A stretch of DNA of 64,000 nt from JBCCGG01 sp039029395 (GCA_039029395.1 JBCCGG010000017.1:48084-112083), one strand, 5' to 3'; positions 32,826 through 42,205 are shown, counted from the stretch's first letter. The notes: generated by a model not told the origin, from the letters alone. Translations and numbers: made by a program.

Positions 32826-34151
32826 TCATCTGGAGGCTTGTCGGGCCGGACCCGCAAGCAGGCCCAACATGTCCTCGACTTTGACGAACTTTCGGCGGGG
32901 CGCCCCACCGGCAGCCGCCGCGACCTCGGCCGCCTCGATCCGCTTCCAGTCGGCAAAACCGATCCACCGGATACAGCGCGCGGCCAAGGCGGCCTCCAGC
33001 GCCGGTCGGCCAGGTTTGCCGCTTGCCGTGATGTCCTGGGCGATTTGCTTCGCTACCAAATCGCCGTCAGGTTTGTTGGTGCCGATTACGCCGCTCGGCC
33101 CGCGCTTGATCCAGCCGACCGCGTAGACCCCGGGCGCCACCCGTCCCTGGTCGTTCTTGACGATGCCCCGGGCCCCATCGAAAGGCACCTCGGGGATCGG
33201 CTCGGCCCGATAGCCGATGGCGTGGAGCACCATGGAACAGGGCAGCTCGAAGTGCTCGCCGGTGCCGACCGCCCGCCCCTGCTCCAGCCGGGTGCGCTCC
33301 AGGCGCAGGCCAGTGACCCATCCATCGCCGAGGATCTCCACCGGCCGGGCGTAGAACTGAAAGTTCAAGCGCTTGGTCGCACCCTCGGCATTGGATTGGG
33401 CAAAGCCACGCAGGCTCGCGAGGTTCTTTTCCGCCAGGCGCTTGGCGCGCGCGTCGGCAACCCCGGTGACCACCTCTGGCAGCACCGCTGGGTCGAGCGT
33501 GGCGGCGCAGCCATGAAGCTGGCCCATCTCGCGCAGCTCCACGTTGGTCCACTTGGCCTCGACCGGTCCGCGCCGGCCGATCAGGCTGACTTCGGTGATG
33601 CCCGAGCGCTCGAGCGCGCTGGCCGCGTGCTCGGCGATATCGGTTGCGGCCAGATCGGCCGGTCGTTTGAGCAAGATGCGCGCCAGATCCAGCGCCACAT
33701 TGCCGTTGCCGATGATCGCCGCGGCCGGTCCCGTGACACGTGGCCGTAGATCACGCCAGTCCGGGTGACCGTTGTACCAGTCGACGAACTCCGCCGCCCC
33801 ATAGGCGCCCGGCATGGCGGCACCGGGAATCTCCGGCGCCCGGTCCAATGGCGCGCCGGTCGCCAACACCACAGCGTCGTAGAACTCTCGCAGCTCGCTG
33901 AGCGACAGGTCCCGGCCGAGCCGCACGTTGCCATAGTAGGCGACCTGCTCGCGGTTTGCCGTGCGCTCGAATGTGCGCGCCACGCGCCGGGTCTTCTCAT
34001 GGTCGGGGGCGACGCCATAGCGGATCAGGCCGTAGGGCGTCGGCAGATACTCCAGGATGTCGACCTGCACTCCGGGATCGGCCTTGGCGAGCGCCTCAGC
34101 AGCGTAAAAGCCGCCCGGACCGGCGCCAACAATGGCGACGCTTAAGGCCAT
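32826..34151 (-). CDS. Ferredoxin-NADP reductase, adrenodoxin-reductase (FprA) type
   Basis: 441 aa. FAD site VAIVGAGPGGFYAAEAL at the N-terminus, then PTPYGLIRYGVAPDHEKTR, the NADP site GNGNVALDLARIL, and near the C-terminus GWIKRGPSGVIGTNKPD, which is diagnostic of the FprA/adrenodoxin reductase family. It passes electrons between NADP(H) and ferredoxin. Its position next to korAB suggests it recycles the ferredoxin that KorAB reduces, although no ferredoxin gene is in the window. Confidence 0.92.
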   Translation of the reverse strand: MALSVAIVGAGPGGFYAAEALAKADPGVQVDILEYLPTPYGLIRYGVAPDHEKTRRVARTFERTANREQVAYYGNVRLGRDLSLSELREFYDAVVLATGAPLDRAPEIPGAAMPGAYGAAEFVDWYNGHPDWRDLRPRVTGPAAAIIGNGNVALDLARILLKRPADLAATDIAEHAASALERSGITEVSLIGRRGPVEAKWTNVELREMGQLHGCAATLDPAVLPEVVTGVADARAKRLAEKNLASLRGFAQSNAEGATKRLNFQFYARPVEILGDGWVTGLRLERTRLEQGRAVGTGEHFELPCSMVLHAIGYRAEPIPEVPFDGARGIVKNDQGRVAPGVYAVGWIKRGPSGVIGTNKPDGDLVAKQIAQDITASGKPGRPALEAALAARCIRWIGFADWKRIEAAEVAAAAGGAPRRKFVKVEDMLGLLAGPARQASR

Positions 34152-34357
34152 GGCGCGAGGTCGGCTGGGGCCAGGGGCATAGGGGCGACTCGCTTACCGC
34201 TTTGCACGCCACGGTCTTAGCACAGACCCGAAAGGAAGCCAGCCCTATAGGCCTCCATCCACTTGACCGTCGGCGCGGTCCACCGGGCCTCTTGGACGGT
34301 TCCCGATCGATCTGCTAGGCTTCGCGGGCCAAATCCTTCACAGCCAATGTTTTTGCC

Positions 34358-34759
34358 ATGGCGCTTCGCACCGTCGATCAACTGGTCACAAAATCCCAGG
34401 TCGTCAGCCTGCCGCGCGACACCAGCGTACGGCAGGCCAGCCAAGTCATGGCCGAGCACGGCATCGGCGCGCTGCTAATCATGGAGGATGACGCGCTTCT
34501 GGGAATCTTCAGCGAGCGCGACGCCCTGACCCGGGTTGTCGCCCAAGGCCTCGATCCCGACGAGACCAGCTTGGCCGAAGCCATGACCGCGAACCCAGTC
34601 ACCATCACGCCCAAGACACTGGCGGTGGATGCCCTGCGCCTGATGACCGAGATCGGCTTTCGCCATCTGCCGATCGTCGAGGAGGATCACGTGCTGGGCG
34701 TCATCTCGTTGCGCGACTTCGTCGGCGCCGAGTTCCAACTTGCCGGCGAGCCGGCTTAA
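34358..34759 (+). CDS. Two-CBS-domain protein
   Basis: 133 aa formed almost entirely by a pair of CBS domains: GIGALLIMEDDALLGIFSERDALTR ends the first and FRHLPIVEEDHVLGVISLRDFV the second (excerpts of the typical G-I-x-S-x-R-D endings). Such pairs bind adenine nucleotides as sensors. The gene converges with the patatin gene; 2 bp separates their ends. Confidence 0.9.
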   Translation: MALRTVDQLVTKSQVVSLPRDTSVRQASQVMAEHGIGALLIMEDDALLGIFSERDALTRVVAQGLDPDETSLAEAMTANPVTITPKTLAVDALRLMTEIGFRHLPIVEEDHVLGVISLRDFVGAEFQLAGEPA

Positions 34760-34761
34760 TC

Positions 34762-36240
34762 CTAGGCGCCCCGGTTCAAGTCACTCATCAGCCTGCGGTA
34801 CTCGCCGGACTGCTCCAGCATCAGCTTGGCACTGTCGATCAGGAGGTCGATGTCCTCGCGCGGCAGCTGGAGACTGGTGGCAACGCGTTGCAGACGCTGG
34901 CGCAGGACCGGGTCGTCGATCTGCTCGAAACGCAGGTGAATGATGTAGACCTCCGGGATGTTCGGCCGCTCGGCTTCGCTCAGGCCGAACTCGCGGTAAC
35001 AGAGCGCCTGGTGGTCTTCCACGCAAGTACCCGACCCTGAACCGGCCGTGCAGAGGCTTTCGGCCAGGGCCTGGCAATTCTTGCGCTGACGATCGAAATC
35101 GTCCCGTTCTTCCTGCAGCTCGAGCAGGAAGTGGCGCACCAGCTCAATCGTTTCCGTGGCGTAGTTGTCGACCGGATTGCCGGCTGCGGCGATCAGAGCG
35201 TCGACCGGGCCCGGCGGGCTCGGGCTGCGGTCGGCCGACTCGTTGAGATATTCCCGGGAGCGGGCATCGACCGCGATCAGCACAAGGCGCTTGACCGTGC
35301 CACGGGCGATCTTTTCCACCAGGCCCCAGGAGGTATCGCCGGTGACCATGGCCAGCTTGCTGATGCGCAGACCCATGTTGTCGGAAATGCCGCCGTCCAG
35401 CAGGTGGATATAGGGCCGCGCTTCGGTCTCCTCGTAGGTCGTCCAGTTGACCGCCCGGTCATAGCGCCGGGAGTTGGCTTCGATCTCGTTGTCGAGCGCG
35501 TGGTCGACCCAGTCCGGACGCTCGTAAGCGCAAGACTCCTTGTCGTAGTTGTTCAAGGTCATCGGGGTGAAGGCGATGGGAAAGGCGATCGAGGCGGTCA
35601 CCGCGCGCGCCAGGGTGACCCCGTCCAGGTCGGAGCAGAGCCGGTCGAAATGCTCCTGCACGAAGGCGAACTGCGCGCCCAGGGTCATGTCGGTCGCGGT
35701 CATCACGATGAACGGCCGGTGGTCCGGCAAATCACCGAAGGTGCGACCTTGGAACAGGACCTGGTCGAAGTACTCCTCGAATAGCTCGCTGCGGCCATAG
35801 TAAGGCGCCCAGAGCTTGGGCCAGTGCCAGGGCGCCAAAAAGCGCAGAACCAGGTCGGTCTCGATCTGACGGTAAAGCACATCGTCGGGAAAGGCCGCGA
35901 GGAACTTCTGCCGGCCGTGGGCGGCATAGTAGGCCGCCGGCAGGGCGCCGCCGGAGACCGCTGTAATCACGTCGACCTCGTCCAACAGGCTCGCGCCCTG
36001 ATCGCCGAAGGTCGCCGCCTCGAGCGCCGCGAAGACGCCGTACTCCAAGGCGGTCGCACGCATGCCGCCGCCCGACAGGCTGAGCAGCACGAAGGTCTCG
36101 TCGCTGTTGTTGGGTCCGAGGGTTAGGTTCTTGAACCGATAGCCGTCGTTCGAGTCGATCGCCTCGAGCGGCGGGTTCTCCGGATAGCTGGCGCAGGCAC
36201 TCAGCCACAAGATAAGCAGCGCCATTAGCGTTCGTGCCAC
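34762..36240 (-). CDS. Patatin-like phospholipase lipoprotein
   Basis: About 492 aa. GTG 36240 with AAGGA upstream gives a lipoprotein signal MALLILWLSACASYPEN (lipobox LSAC). The patatin domain has GGGMRA (oxyanion hole), AVSGG with the nucleophile Ser, and LLDGGISDNMGL with the catalytic Asp. It should be a lipid-anchored Ser/Asp acyl hydrolase in the periplasm. The C-terminal 150 residues are helical and Cys-containing, without a known motif. It follows a second lipoprotein gene by 11 nt. Confidence 0.87.
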   Translation of the reverse strand: MARTLMALLILWLSACASYPENPPLEAIDSNDGYRFKNLTLGPNNSDETFVLLSLSGGGMRATALEYGVFAALEAATFGDQGASLLDEVDVITAVSGGALPAAYYAAHGRQKFLAAFPDDVLYRQIETDLVLRFLAPWHWPKLWAPYYGRSELFEEYFDQVLFQGRTFGDLPDHRPFIVMTATDMTLGAQFAFVQEHFDRLCSDLDGVTLARAVTASIAFPIAFTPMTLNNYDKESCAYERPDWVDHALDNEIEANSRRYDRAVNWTTYEETEARPYIHLLDGGISDNMGLRISKLAMVTGDTSWGLVEKIARGTVKRLVLIAVDARSREYLNESADRSPSPPGPVDALIAAAGNPVDNYATETIELVRHFLLELQEERDDFDRQRKNCQALAESLCTAGSGSGTCVEDHQALCYREFGLSEAERPNIPEVYIIHLRFEQIDDPVLRQRLQRVATSLQLPREDIDLLIDSAKLMLEQSGEYRRLMSDLNRGA

Positions 36241-36251
36241 GGACGGGTCCT

Positions 36252-37547
36252 TCAAAAGCGGTTGAGAATTTCGCGCCGGGCCTGGCCGCCGGCCGGAAAG
36301 CGCCAGTCGAAGACCTCCAGCTCGTCGAGCCCTTGGGGCTCGTCGGCCAGGATCATGACGGCGCGCAAACCGTCGGTGTAATAGGGATCGCCGGTCTTGT
36401 TGACCCGCGGCTCGGCGGCGTAAGACCGACCGACGCCCTCGACCCAGCCGACCCCAGCCAGGGAATGGGCGGCCAAGATGTCCTGCACCAGATACCAGCG
36501 CTCGGCATCCACATCCGGGTCGATGATGTGGGTCGTCAGGTTCCAGGCCTTGGTGGTGAGCTTTACGCCGATATCCCGGCTGATCGCGCCGACCCACACC
36601 GCCTTGCCCCGAAAGCGCCAGGGCGTCAGCCAGAGGCGCAGGTGGTTGCGCTCGTCGATCCCGACCCGGGTCTTCTGAAAGGCGCCGTCCTGACGCCGGC
36701 CGAAGAGATAGAGCGGGCTGATCGGCGAGGTGCGGTACTGCTCGCCGAACAGGAAGGCCGCGCTGGTGCGCCAAGCCGAGCCCAAGGTGACCAGCTCGGT
36801 CTCGTCCCAGCCGCTGCGGATCAGCGCCGACTTGACCTGCAGCGGGTCGCCGATCAGGACGAAGTTGAGCGGATCGGCCGGATCGCCCTGCTCGGCGGAA
36901 GTCGCAGTACAACAGTCCAGGTCGGCCAGGGCGTCATGCAGCCCCTCTTCGTCCAGCTCGACAATCTCCTCGGTCGGATAGAGCGCCTGGAAATCGATGT
37001 CCAGGTAGTCCGGCCGCACCCCGGTGGCCGGTGCCAGGACCTCGATGAAGAGGTGTGACCCGCGCCCGAACAGGGCAAGCGTCACCAGCTTAGTGCCCTC
37101 GTCGTAGGTGGTGAAGATCACGCCCTCCTCGGTCTCACCGGGAGCAATCGTTGTCGCGATGGCGAGATCCTGGAAGTGCCGGTCGATCGCGTCATTGGTC
37201 TCGCCGCCGAAGCTGACGTGGCTGATCGTGGCCGCCTCCAAGGGCGAATAGTAGAGCGGGTCCAAGAACCTTGGCGCCAGGAGATAGCCGTGCTCGGACT
37301 GGTTCTCGATACGCACCCAGACCGCCTGGATGTCCCACGCGCTGGCCGGCCGGCCGAGCAGCTGATGGGTCTCTTCCGCGTCGAGCGCGGCGACCGTGAC
37401 GGTCACGCCGTTCAGGGTGCGGCTCTGGGCGCGCTCGGCAAACCCGATGGTCTCGGGCGGGCGAGGCGCGAAGCTGGAGCAGGCCGACAGGCTGAATGCC
37501 AAAAGCAGGCCCAAGATCACGCTTCGTATCGCCATGCTCGCACGCAT
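36252..37547 (-). CDS. Lipoprotein with LssY C-terminal-type domain
   Basis: 431 aa. Signal peptide MAIRSVILGLLLAFSLSACS with lipobox. The C-terminal half has VWVGAISRDIGVKL, TTHIIDPDVDAERWYLVQDIL and AVMIL, as in LssY_C domains, which are found fused to PAP2 phosphatases or as lone proteins. The N-terminal 180 residues form a separate beta-rich domain. It is first of a two-gene operon with the patatin lipoprotein, so both likely work on envelope lipids. Function not known. Confidence 0.75.
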   Translation of the reverse strand: MRASMAIRSVILGLLLAFSLSACSSFAPRPPETIGFAERAQSRTLNGVTVTVAALDAEETHQLLGRPASAWDIQAVWVRIENQSEHGYLLAPRFLDPLYYSPLEAATISHVSFGGETNDAIDRHFQDLAIATTIAPGETEEGVIFTTYDEGTKLVTLALFGRGSHLFIEVLAPATGVRPDYLDIDFQALYPTEEIVELDEEGLHDALADLDCCTATSAEQGDPADPLNFVLIGDPLQVKSALIRSGWDETELVTLGSAWRTSAAFLFGEQYRTSPISPLYLFGRRQDGAFQKTRVGIDERNHLRLWLTPWRFRGKAVWVGAISRDIGVKLTTKAWNLTTHIIDPDVDAERWYLVQDILAAHSLAGVGWVEGVGRSYAAEPRVNKTGDPYYTDGLRAVMILADEPQGLDELEVFDWRFPAGGQARREILNRF

Positions 37548-37687
37548 CCTCGATCCGGTCGGTCGACTCGGAAGTATATCGGGGCGCTTGCCGCCTGCCC
37601 AGGCTCGGGCCGCGATTCACGCTTGTCTTCGGCGACCGGCTGTTGAAGGCTTGGTAGGTGTCTTGGAGCGACCCCGAGGACCCGACC

Positions 37688-39139
37688 ATGGCCCCCTTCA
37701 GACTCGTCACGGCACTCGTCATCGGCTGCTTTGCCCTGGCAATCGCCCCGCCCCTGCCGGCCGGCGAAAGCGATTTTTCCTTCCAGCCGCCGAAGAAGTG
37801 GCTGGGCGATCTGGACGGCATGGTCGAGCGGCGCCTGATCCGCGCCCTGGTGCCCTACAGCATGACCTTCTACTTCGTCGACCGGGGCGAACAGCACGGC
37901 GTCTCCTACGAGGCCATGACCGCGTTCCAAGACGAGCTCAACAAGAGCCTCAAGGTCAAGAAGACGCGCCAGATCCAGGTGCTCTTCATCCCGGTGCGGC
38001 GCGATCAGCTGCTGCCTTATCTGGTCGAGGGCTACGGCGACATCGCGCTCGGCAACATCACGGTCACCGCGGCGCGCGCCGAACAGGTCGCCTTTTCGGT
38101 GCCGGCGATCACGGGGATCAGCGAGGTGCCGGTCACCGGCCCCTCCGGCACGGCGCTCGAATCGCCCGACGCGCTCTCGGGCAAGGAAGTCTACGTGCGC
38201 CGCTCGAGCAGCTACTACGAGAGCCTGGAGACGCTCAACGAGCGGCTCGCGGCGGCCGGCAAGGCCCCAGTCAAGCTGACCCTGGTCGACGAGGATTTGG
38301 AGGACGAAGACCTCCTGGAGCTGGTCAACGCCGATGTCCTGCCCATGATCCTGCTGGACAGCCACAAGGCCGAGCTGTGGCGCAAGATCCTGCCGGACAT
38401 CACGCCCCACGGCGCGGCCGCCCTGCGCCAAGAGGCCGAGATCGCCTGGGCCGTGCGCAAGGACAGCCCCGAGCTGCTGGCCGCGGTCAACGCCTTCATC
38501 GAGACCCACAAGAAGGGCACGGTGTTCGGCAACATCACCTTCAAGAAGTACTTTGGCGACACCAGGCGGATCACCGACGCCCTCTCGGACTCGGCGATCG
38601 AGAAGTTCAAGGCGACCTCGAAGCTGTTCGAGACCTACGCCGACCAATACGAGCTCGATTGGCTGATGGTGCTGGCCCAGGCCTATCAGGAGTCCAAGCT
38701 CGACCAGAGCGCCCGCAGCCCGGCCGGCGCGGTCGGCATCATGCAGCTGCTGCCGAGCACGGCGGCTGATCCCGTGGTCGGCATAGCGGACATCGAGAAG
38801 ATCGAGAACAACGTGCACGCCGGGGTGAAGTATCTGCGCTTCATCGCCGACCGCTACTTCGACGATCCGACGATCGATCCGGACGACCGGCTGCTGCTCG
38901 CCATGGCGGCCTACAACGCCGGCCCCGCCAAGGTCGCGCGCCTGCGCAAGGAGACGGCGGAGTCCGGGCTCGACCCCAACAAGTGGTTCCAGAACGTCGA
39001 GCTGATCGCCGCCAAGCGGGTCGGCCGGGAGACCGTTCAATACGTCGGCAACATCTACAAGTACTACATCGCCTACAAGCTGGGCGCCCAGCGCCGGGCG
39101 GCGGCCGAGGCCTCGCTGGAGGCAACCGGCCAGCAATAG
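37688..39139 (+). CDS. MltF-like lytic murein transglycosylase
   Basis: About 483 aa. Signal peptide MAPFRLVTALVIGCFALAIA, then a periplasmic substrate-binding-like domain (about 40-290: RRLIRALVPYSMTFYF; NITVTAARAEQVAFSVPA) and a C-terminal SLT domain with catalytic Glu in LAQAYQESKLDQSARSPAGA and GIMQLLPSTA. It cleaves peptidoglycan between MurNAc and GlcNAc with anhydro-MurNAc formation. ATG 37688 is chosen because it starts the signal peptide; a GTG upstream is not needed. Confidence 0.9.
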   Translation: MAPFRLVTALVIGCFALAIAPPLPAGESDFSFQPPKKWLGDLDGMVERRLIRALVPYSMTFYFVDRGEQHGVSYEAMTAFQDELNKSLKVKKTRQIQVLFIPVRRDQLLPYLVEGYGDIALGNITVTAARAEQVAFSVPAITGISEVPVTGPSGTALESPDALSGKEVYVRRSSSYYESLETLNERLAAAGKAPVKLTLVDEDLEDEDLLELVNADVLPMILLDSHKAELWRKILPDITPHGAAALRQEAEIAWAVRKDSPELLAAVNAFIETHKKGTVFGNITFKKYFGDTRRITDALSDSAIEKFKATSKLFETYADQYELDWLMVLAQAYQESKLDQSARSPAGAVGIMQLLPSTAADPVVGIADIEKIENNVHAGVKYLRFIADRYFDDPTIDPDDRLLLAMAAYNAGPAKVARLRKETAESGLDPNKWFQNVELIAAKRVGRETVQYVGNIYKYYIAYKLGAQRRAAAEASLEATGQQ

Positions 39140-39302
39140 CCAGCGCCACCGCAAAGAGAGCGAAGAATACAGCAAACTCAAGGGAAATTGGCCGGTTACT
39201 TGGGGTGACTGGAAGAACCATCGGAGATTGGTCGGAGCCTAATGGCGGCGCCGCCAGAATGTTCCAACTTGGTGCACGACAGGCGCGTTCACCTACGGAT
39301 GA
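39140..39302. other. Spacer of no recognised content
   Basis: A spacer after the transglycosylase gene and before the nuclease remnant. No terminator or gene was recognised. The whole 39140-39704 stretch is a low-coding patch holding only the nuclease fragment. Confidence 0.4.
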
Positions 39303-39521
39303 CCGGTTGCCATATGCTACTTGGACGGCAAGAGCCCGAATGAGGCGATGATCGATTCTGGCCGGGCCGTGGCCTATAGGCGGTATTTGTCAGGTGATCT
39401 CAAAGACCGGTACATTGGCCTTGAGGATAGCGCTGCACAGTCCAAGAGAGGCCTGTGGGGTGGGAAGTTCGTCAAGCCGGGGCGTTGGCGGAGGGGGGAT
39501 AGGTTGGCGGGGTGTGAGTGA
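39303..39521 (+). pseudogene. 3' fragment of a thermonuclease-like (SNase) gene
   Basis: The open frame reads PVAICYLDGKSPNEAMIDSG and AVAYRRYL...YIGLEDSAAQSKRGLWGGKF, which match the C-terminal part of staphylococcal-nuclease-like proteins (the segments CYxDGxDxxxxLVxxGxAxAYR and ExxAxxxxRGLW). A TGA stop lies immediately upstream in frame, so the OB-fold half with the active-site Arg/Asp residues is missing. No plausible start exists. It is a decayed remnant. Confidence 0.72.
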
Positions 39522-39704
39522 CCTCGGGGTGCGCCTATCCTTCTCGTAGAATCAATAACACCATGTGAACGTGCGCTTCTTGTGCGAGTACCATTCAAGG
39601 ATTGACTCGTTAACCATTTGGTGTGAGAATTCTGTCCGGCCTGCGGGTAGCGGTCCTCATTCTAGGATGTGCAGGGAATCGCAGGCGGTGCAGGAGGGGA
39701 TGTC

Positions 39705-40442
39705 ATGAAGACGATGCGCGGGTTGTCAAAATTCGGAAGCTTGTTAGATGGGCTAGCCATCGGCCAGATGGCACTCGGCGTTGGGCTGCCTGGTTCGGCA
39801 CAGGCTGCGCTGATCACATCGAACACGCTGACGAACCCGACCACGATCGATTTTTCGCAGTTTGTTGCGGCGCCACAATCTGATTTGGCTGGTCCAGTTC
39901 AGGTTGGCCAATTGGTCGGCGAAGACGTGGACGTTACTGGAAGCCCGAACACAGGCTTGTTCTTGATGGCTGGAGGTTGGGGTTTTTTGTCCAACGGAAG
40001 TTGGGACGTCGGAATTAATGGGTTTGTGGGGGCCAACGACGCTCGACCAGGCTCCCTGTTCTTTGCCTTCAATGATGGTCCGGTTTCAGGGGTTGGCGGC
40101 TTTATGAACTATTGCCCCGATAGCGGCTGCAACCCGAGCACCGGTCAGCCTGCGGATTTGGTGATTTTTGCGCTTGATAACGCCATGCAGATCCTTGAAG
40201 CCTACAACATCACAGCAGTCGCCGACATATCGACGCCTGGAGCCGCCAATGCCGGCGGATTCCGGGGTATTGAGCGGGCCACCAATGATATTCATTTCTT
40301 CCAGGTGTTCGGCAGCGTACCTGGCGTTGCGAGCCTCTCATTCTCTCGCATTCAAAACGATATTCCCGAACCGGCCTCTCTTACCCTCTTCCTAGTCGCT
40401 CTTGGCGGCCTGGGCTTCCTAGCTCGACGGCGGGTCGGATAG
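39705..40442 (+). CDS. PEP-CTERM-sorted secreted protein
   Basis: 245 aa. It has an N-terminal signal peptide ending near SAQAAL, a beta-rich middle of about 180 residues and a C-terminal sorting signal IPEPASLTLFLVALGGLGF ending in a basic ARRRVG. That tail (PEP, hydrophobic span, Arg cluster) is the substrate signature of exosortase. AGGAGGGG precedes ATG 39705. The exosortase itself is not in the window. The mature function is unknown; many such proteins go to the envelope or biofilm matrix. Confidence 0.88.
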   Translation: MKTMRGLSKFGSLLDGLAIGQMALGVGLPGSAQAALITSNTLTNPTTIDFSQFVAAPQSDLAGPVQVGQLVGEDVDVTGSPNTGLFLMAGGWGFLSNGSWDVGINGFVGANDARPGSLFFAFNDGPVSGVGGFMNYCPDSGCNPSTGQPADLVIFALDNAMQILEAYNITAVADISTPGAANAGGFRGIERATNDIHFFQVFGSVPGVASLSFSRIQNDIPEPASLTLFLVALGGLGFLARRRVG

Positions 40443-40620
40443 AGTCCCCTCTATCCTAACCCGGACCTTTGGGCTCCAGGTAAGAGGCCCTTTCTTATTT
40501 CTATTGCTCGGGTAGCAGGCCACACTCCCAAACAATCGCAAAATTAGTAAACTCGTGCCCTTGCTCAGCAACAGGTGAGCCGGTGATCAAACTCGAGAAA
40601 ATCGAACGACGGAGCGTGGG

Positions 40621-41214
40621 GTGATTCGATTTCTGAGAATTCTGTTCGTTACCTTGATCGGCTTGGCTTTGGCCGTAATCGGGCTGCTCGTCGGCACGAT
40701 CTGGCTTGATGATGCTGTCGACAGAGAAGTTACGGCGCTGCGATCTGAGCAGAGTGCCTCTGAGTCCCCGGAAGAACAGACGCCGTGGCGTCTCGTGGAC
40801 AACCCATCGACGATCGACACGCCAGCGAGTGTCTACCTCACCAGCTCGGCCCCCAAGGCGCCGCCGGTCGGGCGCTTTCAGCTCAATAGACCCGAGCTGA
40901 CGATCAGGTGCAAAGAGAACGCAACATCGCTCTACGTCTCGTTCGGCGCCTACATCGGGAGGTCCCCCTTGCCCGTCACCACGCGCCTCGACGAGGCGGA
41001 GGCGCGGACGGCCCCTTGGCAGCCCGCCTCCAGCTACAAGGCGCTCGGCCTCTGGGACGATGAATCGAGCATTCCGTTCCTCAAGGAGATGTTTGGCAAA
41101 GAACAGCTTGAGCTCAGCTTTACCCCCCCTGATGTCGGCGAAGTCACGACGAGCTTCCCCATTGCCGGGCTTGCGGAGGAGATCGCGCCACTCCGAAAGG
41201 CGTGTAACTGGTGA
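40621..41214 (+). CDS. TagO/VasI-like (type VI secretion-associated) protein
   Basis: 197 aa, GTG start with GGAG upstream. One N-terminal membrane segment (about 8-28), then a periplasmic domain matching the VasI/TagO pattern: RPELTIRCKENATSLYVSFG, SYKALGLWDDESSIPFLKEM, and the end TTSFPIAGLAEEIAPLRKAC with two conserved cysteines. In T6SS clusters this family is an accessory protein. No other T6SS genes are present here, so a house role of the domain is more likely. The gene is isolated. Confidence 0.75.
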   Translation: MIRFLRILFVTLIGLALAVIGLLVGTIWLDDAVDREVTALRSEQSASESPEEQTPWRLVDNPSTIDTPASVYLTSSAPKAPPVGRFQLNRPELTIRCKENATSLYVSFGAYIGRSPLPVTTRLDEAEARTAPWQPASSYKALGLWDDESSIPFLKEMFGKEQLELSFTPPDVGEVTTSFPIAGLAEEIAPLRKACNW

Positions 41215-41508
41215 GCGGGACCGTAGGATGGTGGTTTAGTCTGCAACGAGAGCGGCGGGGTGTGCGGCGGTGCACGAGTAGGCATCGTGCGCGGCGTGGA
41301 AAAGGAAAAGCTCCAGGTCGGGCTCGGCGTGTACAACAGCAAGATCGACAAGAAGATCGCCGAGATCGAACGGAACAGCGATTTTTCGTAAACCTGCAGG
41401 CGCCGTCCTAGGCGCCACTGCGTTTGCTCGAGGGCCGGAATGCCCTCTGCGAGACCCTACCTAGTCGCCCTTAAGCTCCGTTGAGGCCCCAGCTCTTGCT
41501 GGGGACGA
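41215..41508. other. Spacer with a coding-like remnant and a small hairpin
   Basis: The stretch 41260-41391 reads in one frame as a short acidic/basic peptide ending DKKIAEIERNSDFS before TAA and may be the tail of a lost gene. A perfect 7-bp hairpin CCCCAGC-TCTT-GCTGGGG lies at 41487-41504, just downstream of the tRNA on its strand, but no T-run follows it. Confidence 0.3.
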
Positions 41509-41584
41509 TGGTGAGCCCGGTAGGGATCGAACCTACGACAACCTGATTAAAAGTCAGGTGCTCTACCAACTGAGCTACGGGCCC
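41509..41584 (-). tRNA. tRNA-Lys (anticodon TTT)
   Basis: The minus strand folds into a full cloverleaf of 76 nt: acceptor stem GGGCCCG paired with CGGGCTC (one G-U), D arm GCTCAGTTGGTAGAGC, anticodon arm CTGACTTTTAATCAG with anticodon TTT, and T arm GTAGGTTCGATCCCTAC. Discriminator A and an encoded CCA end at 41509. It lies downstream of coaD with a 106-bp gap. Confidence 0.97.
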
Positions 41585-41690
41585 TTACCAAGGGAATCGC
41601 TTGGGGTCTCCGGCGCCGGCGCCGGAAGCGGCGCGACATTAGGGGGCGGGTTCCTTCGGGTCAACAGCTAGCTGCGGCGCCTCTCCCGCC

Positions 41691-42205
41691 CTAGCCCGCG
41701 TCCTGCTCCGCCAGGCGCGCCACCAGGCGCTCGGCCACGGCGGGGCTGACGAAGCTGGAGATGTCGCCGCCCAGGCGCCCGATCTCCTTGACGAAGCGCG
41801 AGGCGATGAACTGCTGGCGCTCGGAGGCGGTCAGGAACAGGGTCTCGACCTCGCCGTTGAGCCGGGCGTTCATGGAGGCCATTTGGAACTCGTACTCGAA
41901 GTCCGAGACCGCGCGCAGGCCCCGGATGATGACCCGGGCGCCGACCTCCTCGGCCAGATGCATGAGCAGGTTGCCGAACGGCCGGACCTCGATCTCGATG
42001 CCGTTTTGCTGCAGCGCCAGCACGTCGCCCTTGACCAGCTCGACCCGCTCCTCGGTGGAAAAGAGCGGCGCCTTCTCGGCGTTGCTGGCGACCGCGATGA
42101 CCAGCCGGTCGACCACCCGGGTGGCCCGGGCGATGATGTCCAGGTGGCCCTTGGTGATCGGATCGAAGGTGCCGGGATAAAGCCCGACCAGCTCGCGGTG
42201 CGCGC

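Noticed and set aside
36241..36912. In-frame N-terminal extension of the patatin gene
   Set aside because: It overlaps the LssY_C-type lipoprotein gene in another frame and is Arg/Pro-rich shadow sequence. The GTG at 36240 gives a proper lipoprotein signal.
41260..41391. 43-residue open frame ending IERNSDFS
   Set aside because: Coding-like composition but no start with a ribosome site and no recognised family. Kept only as a note in the spacer entry.
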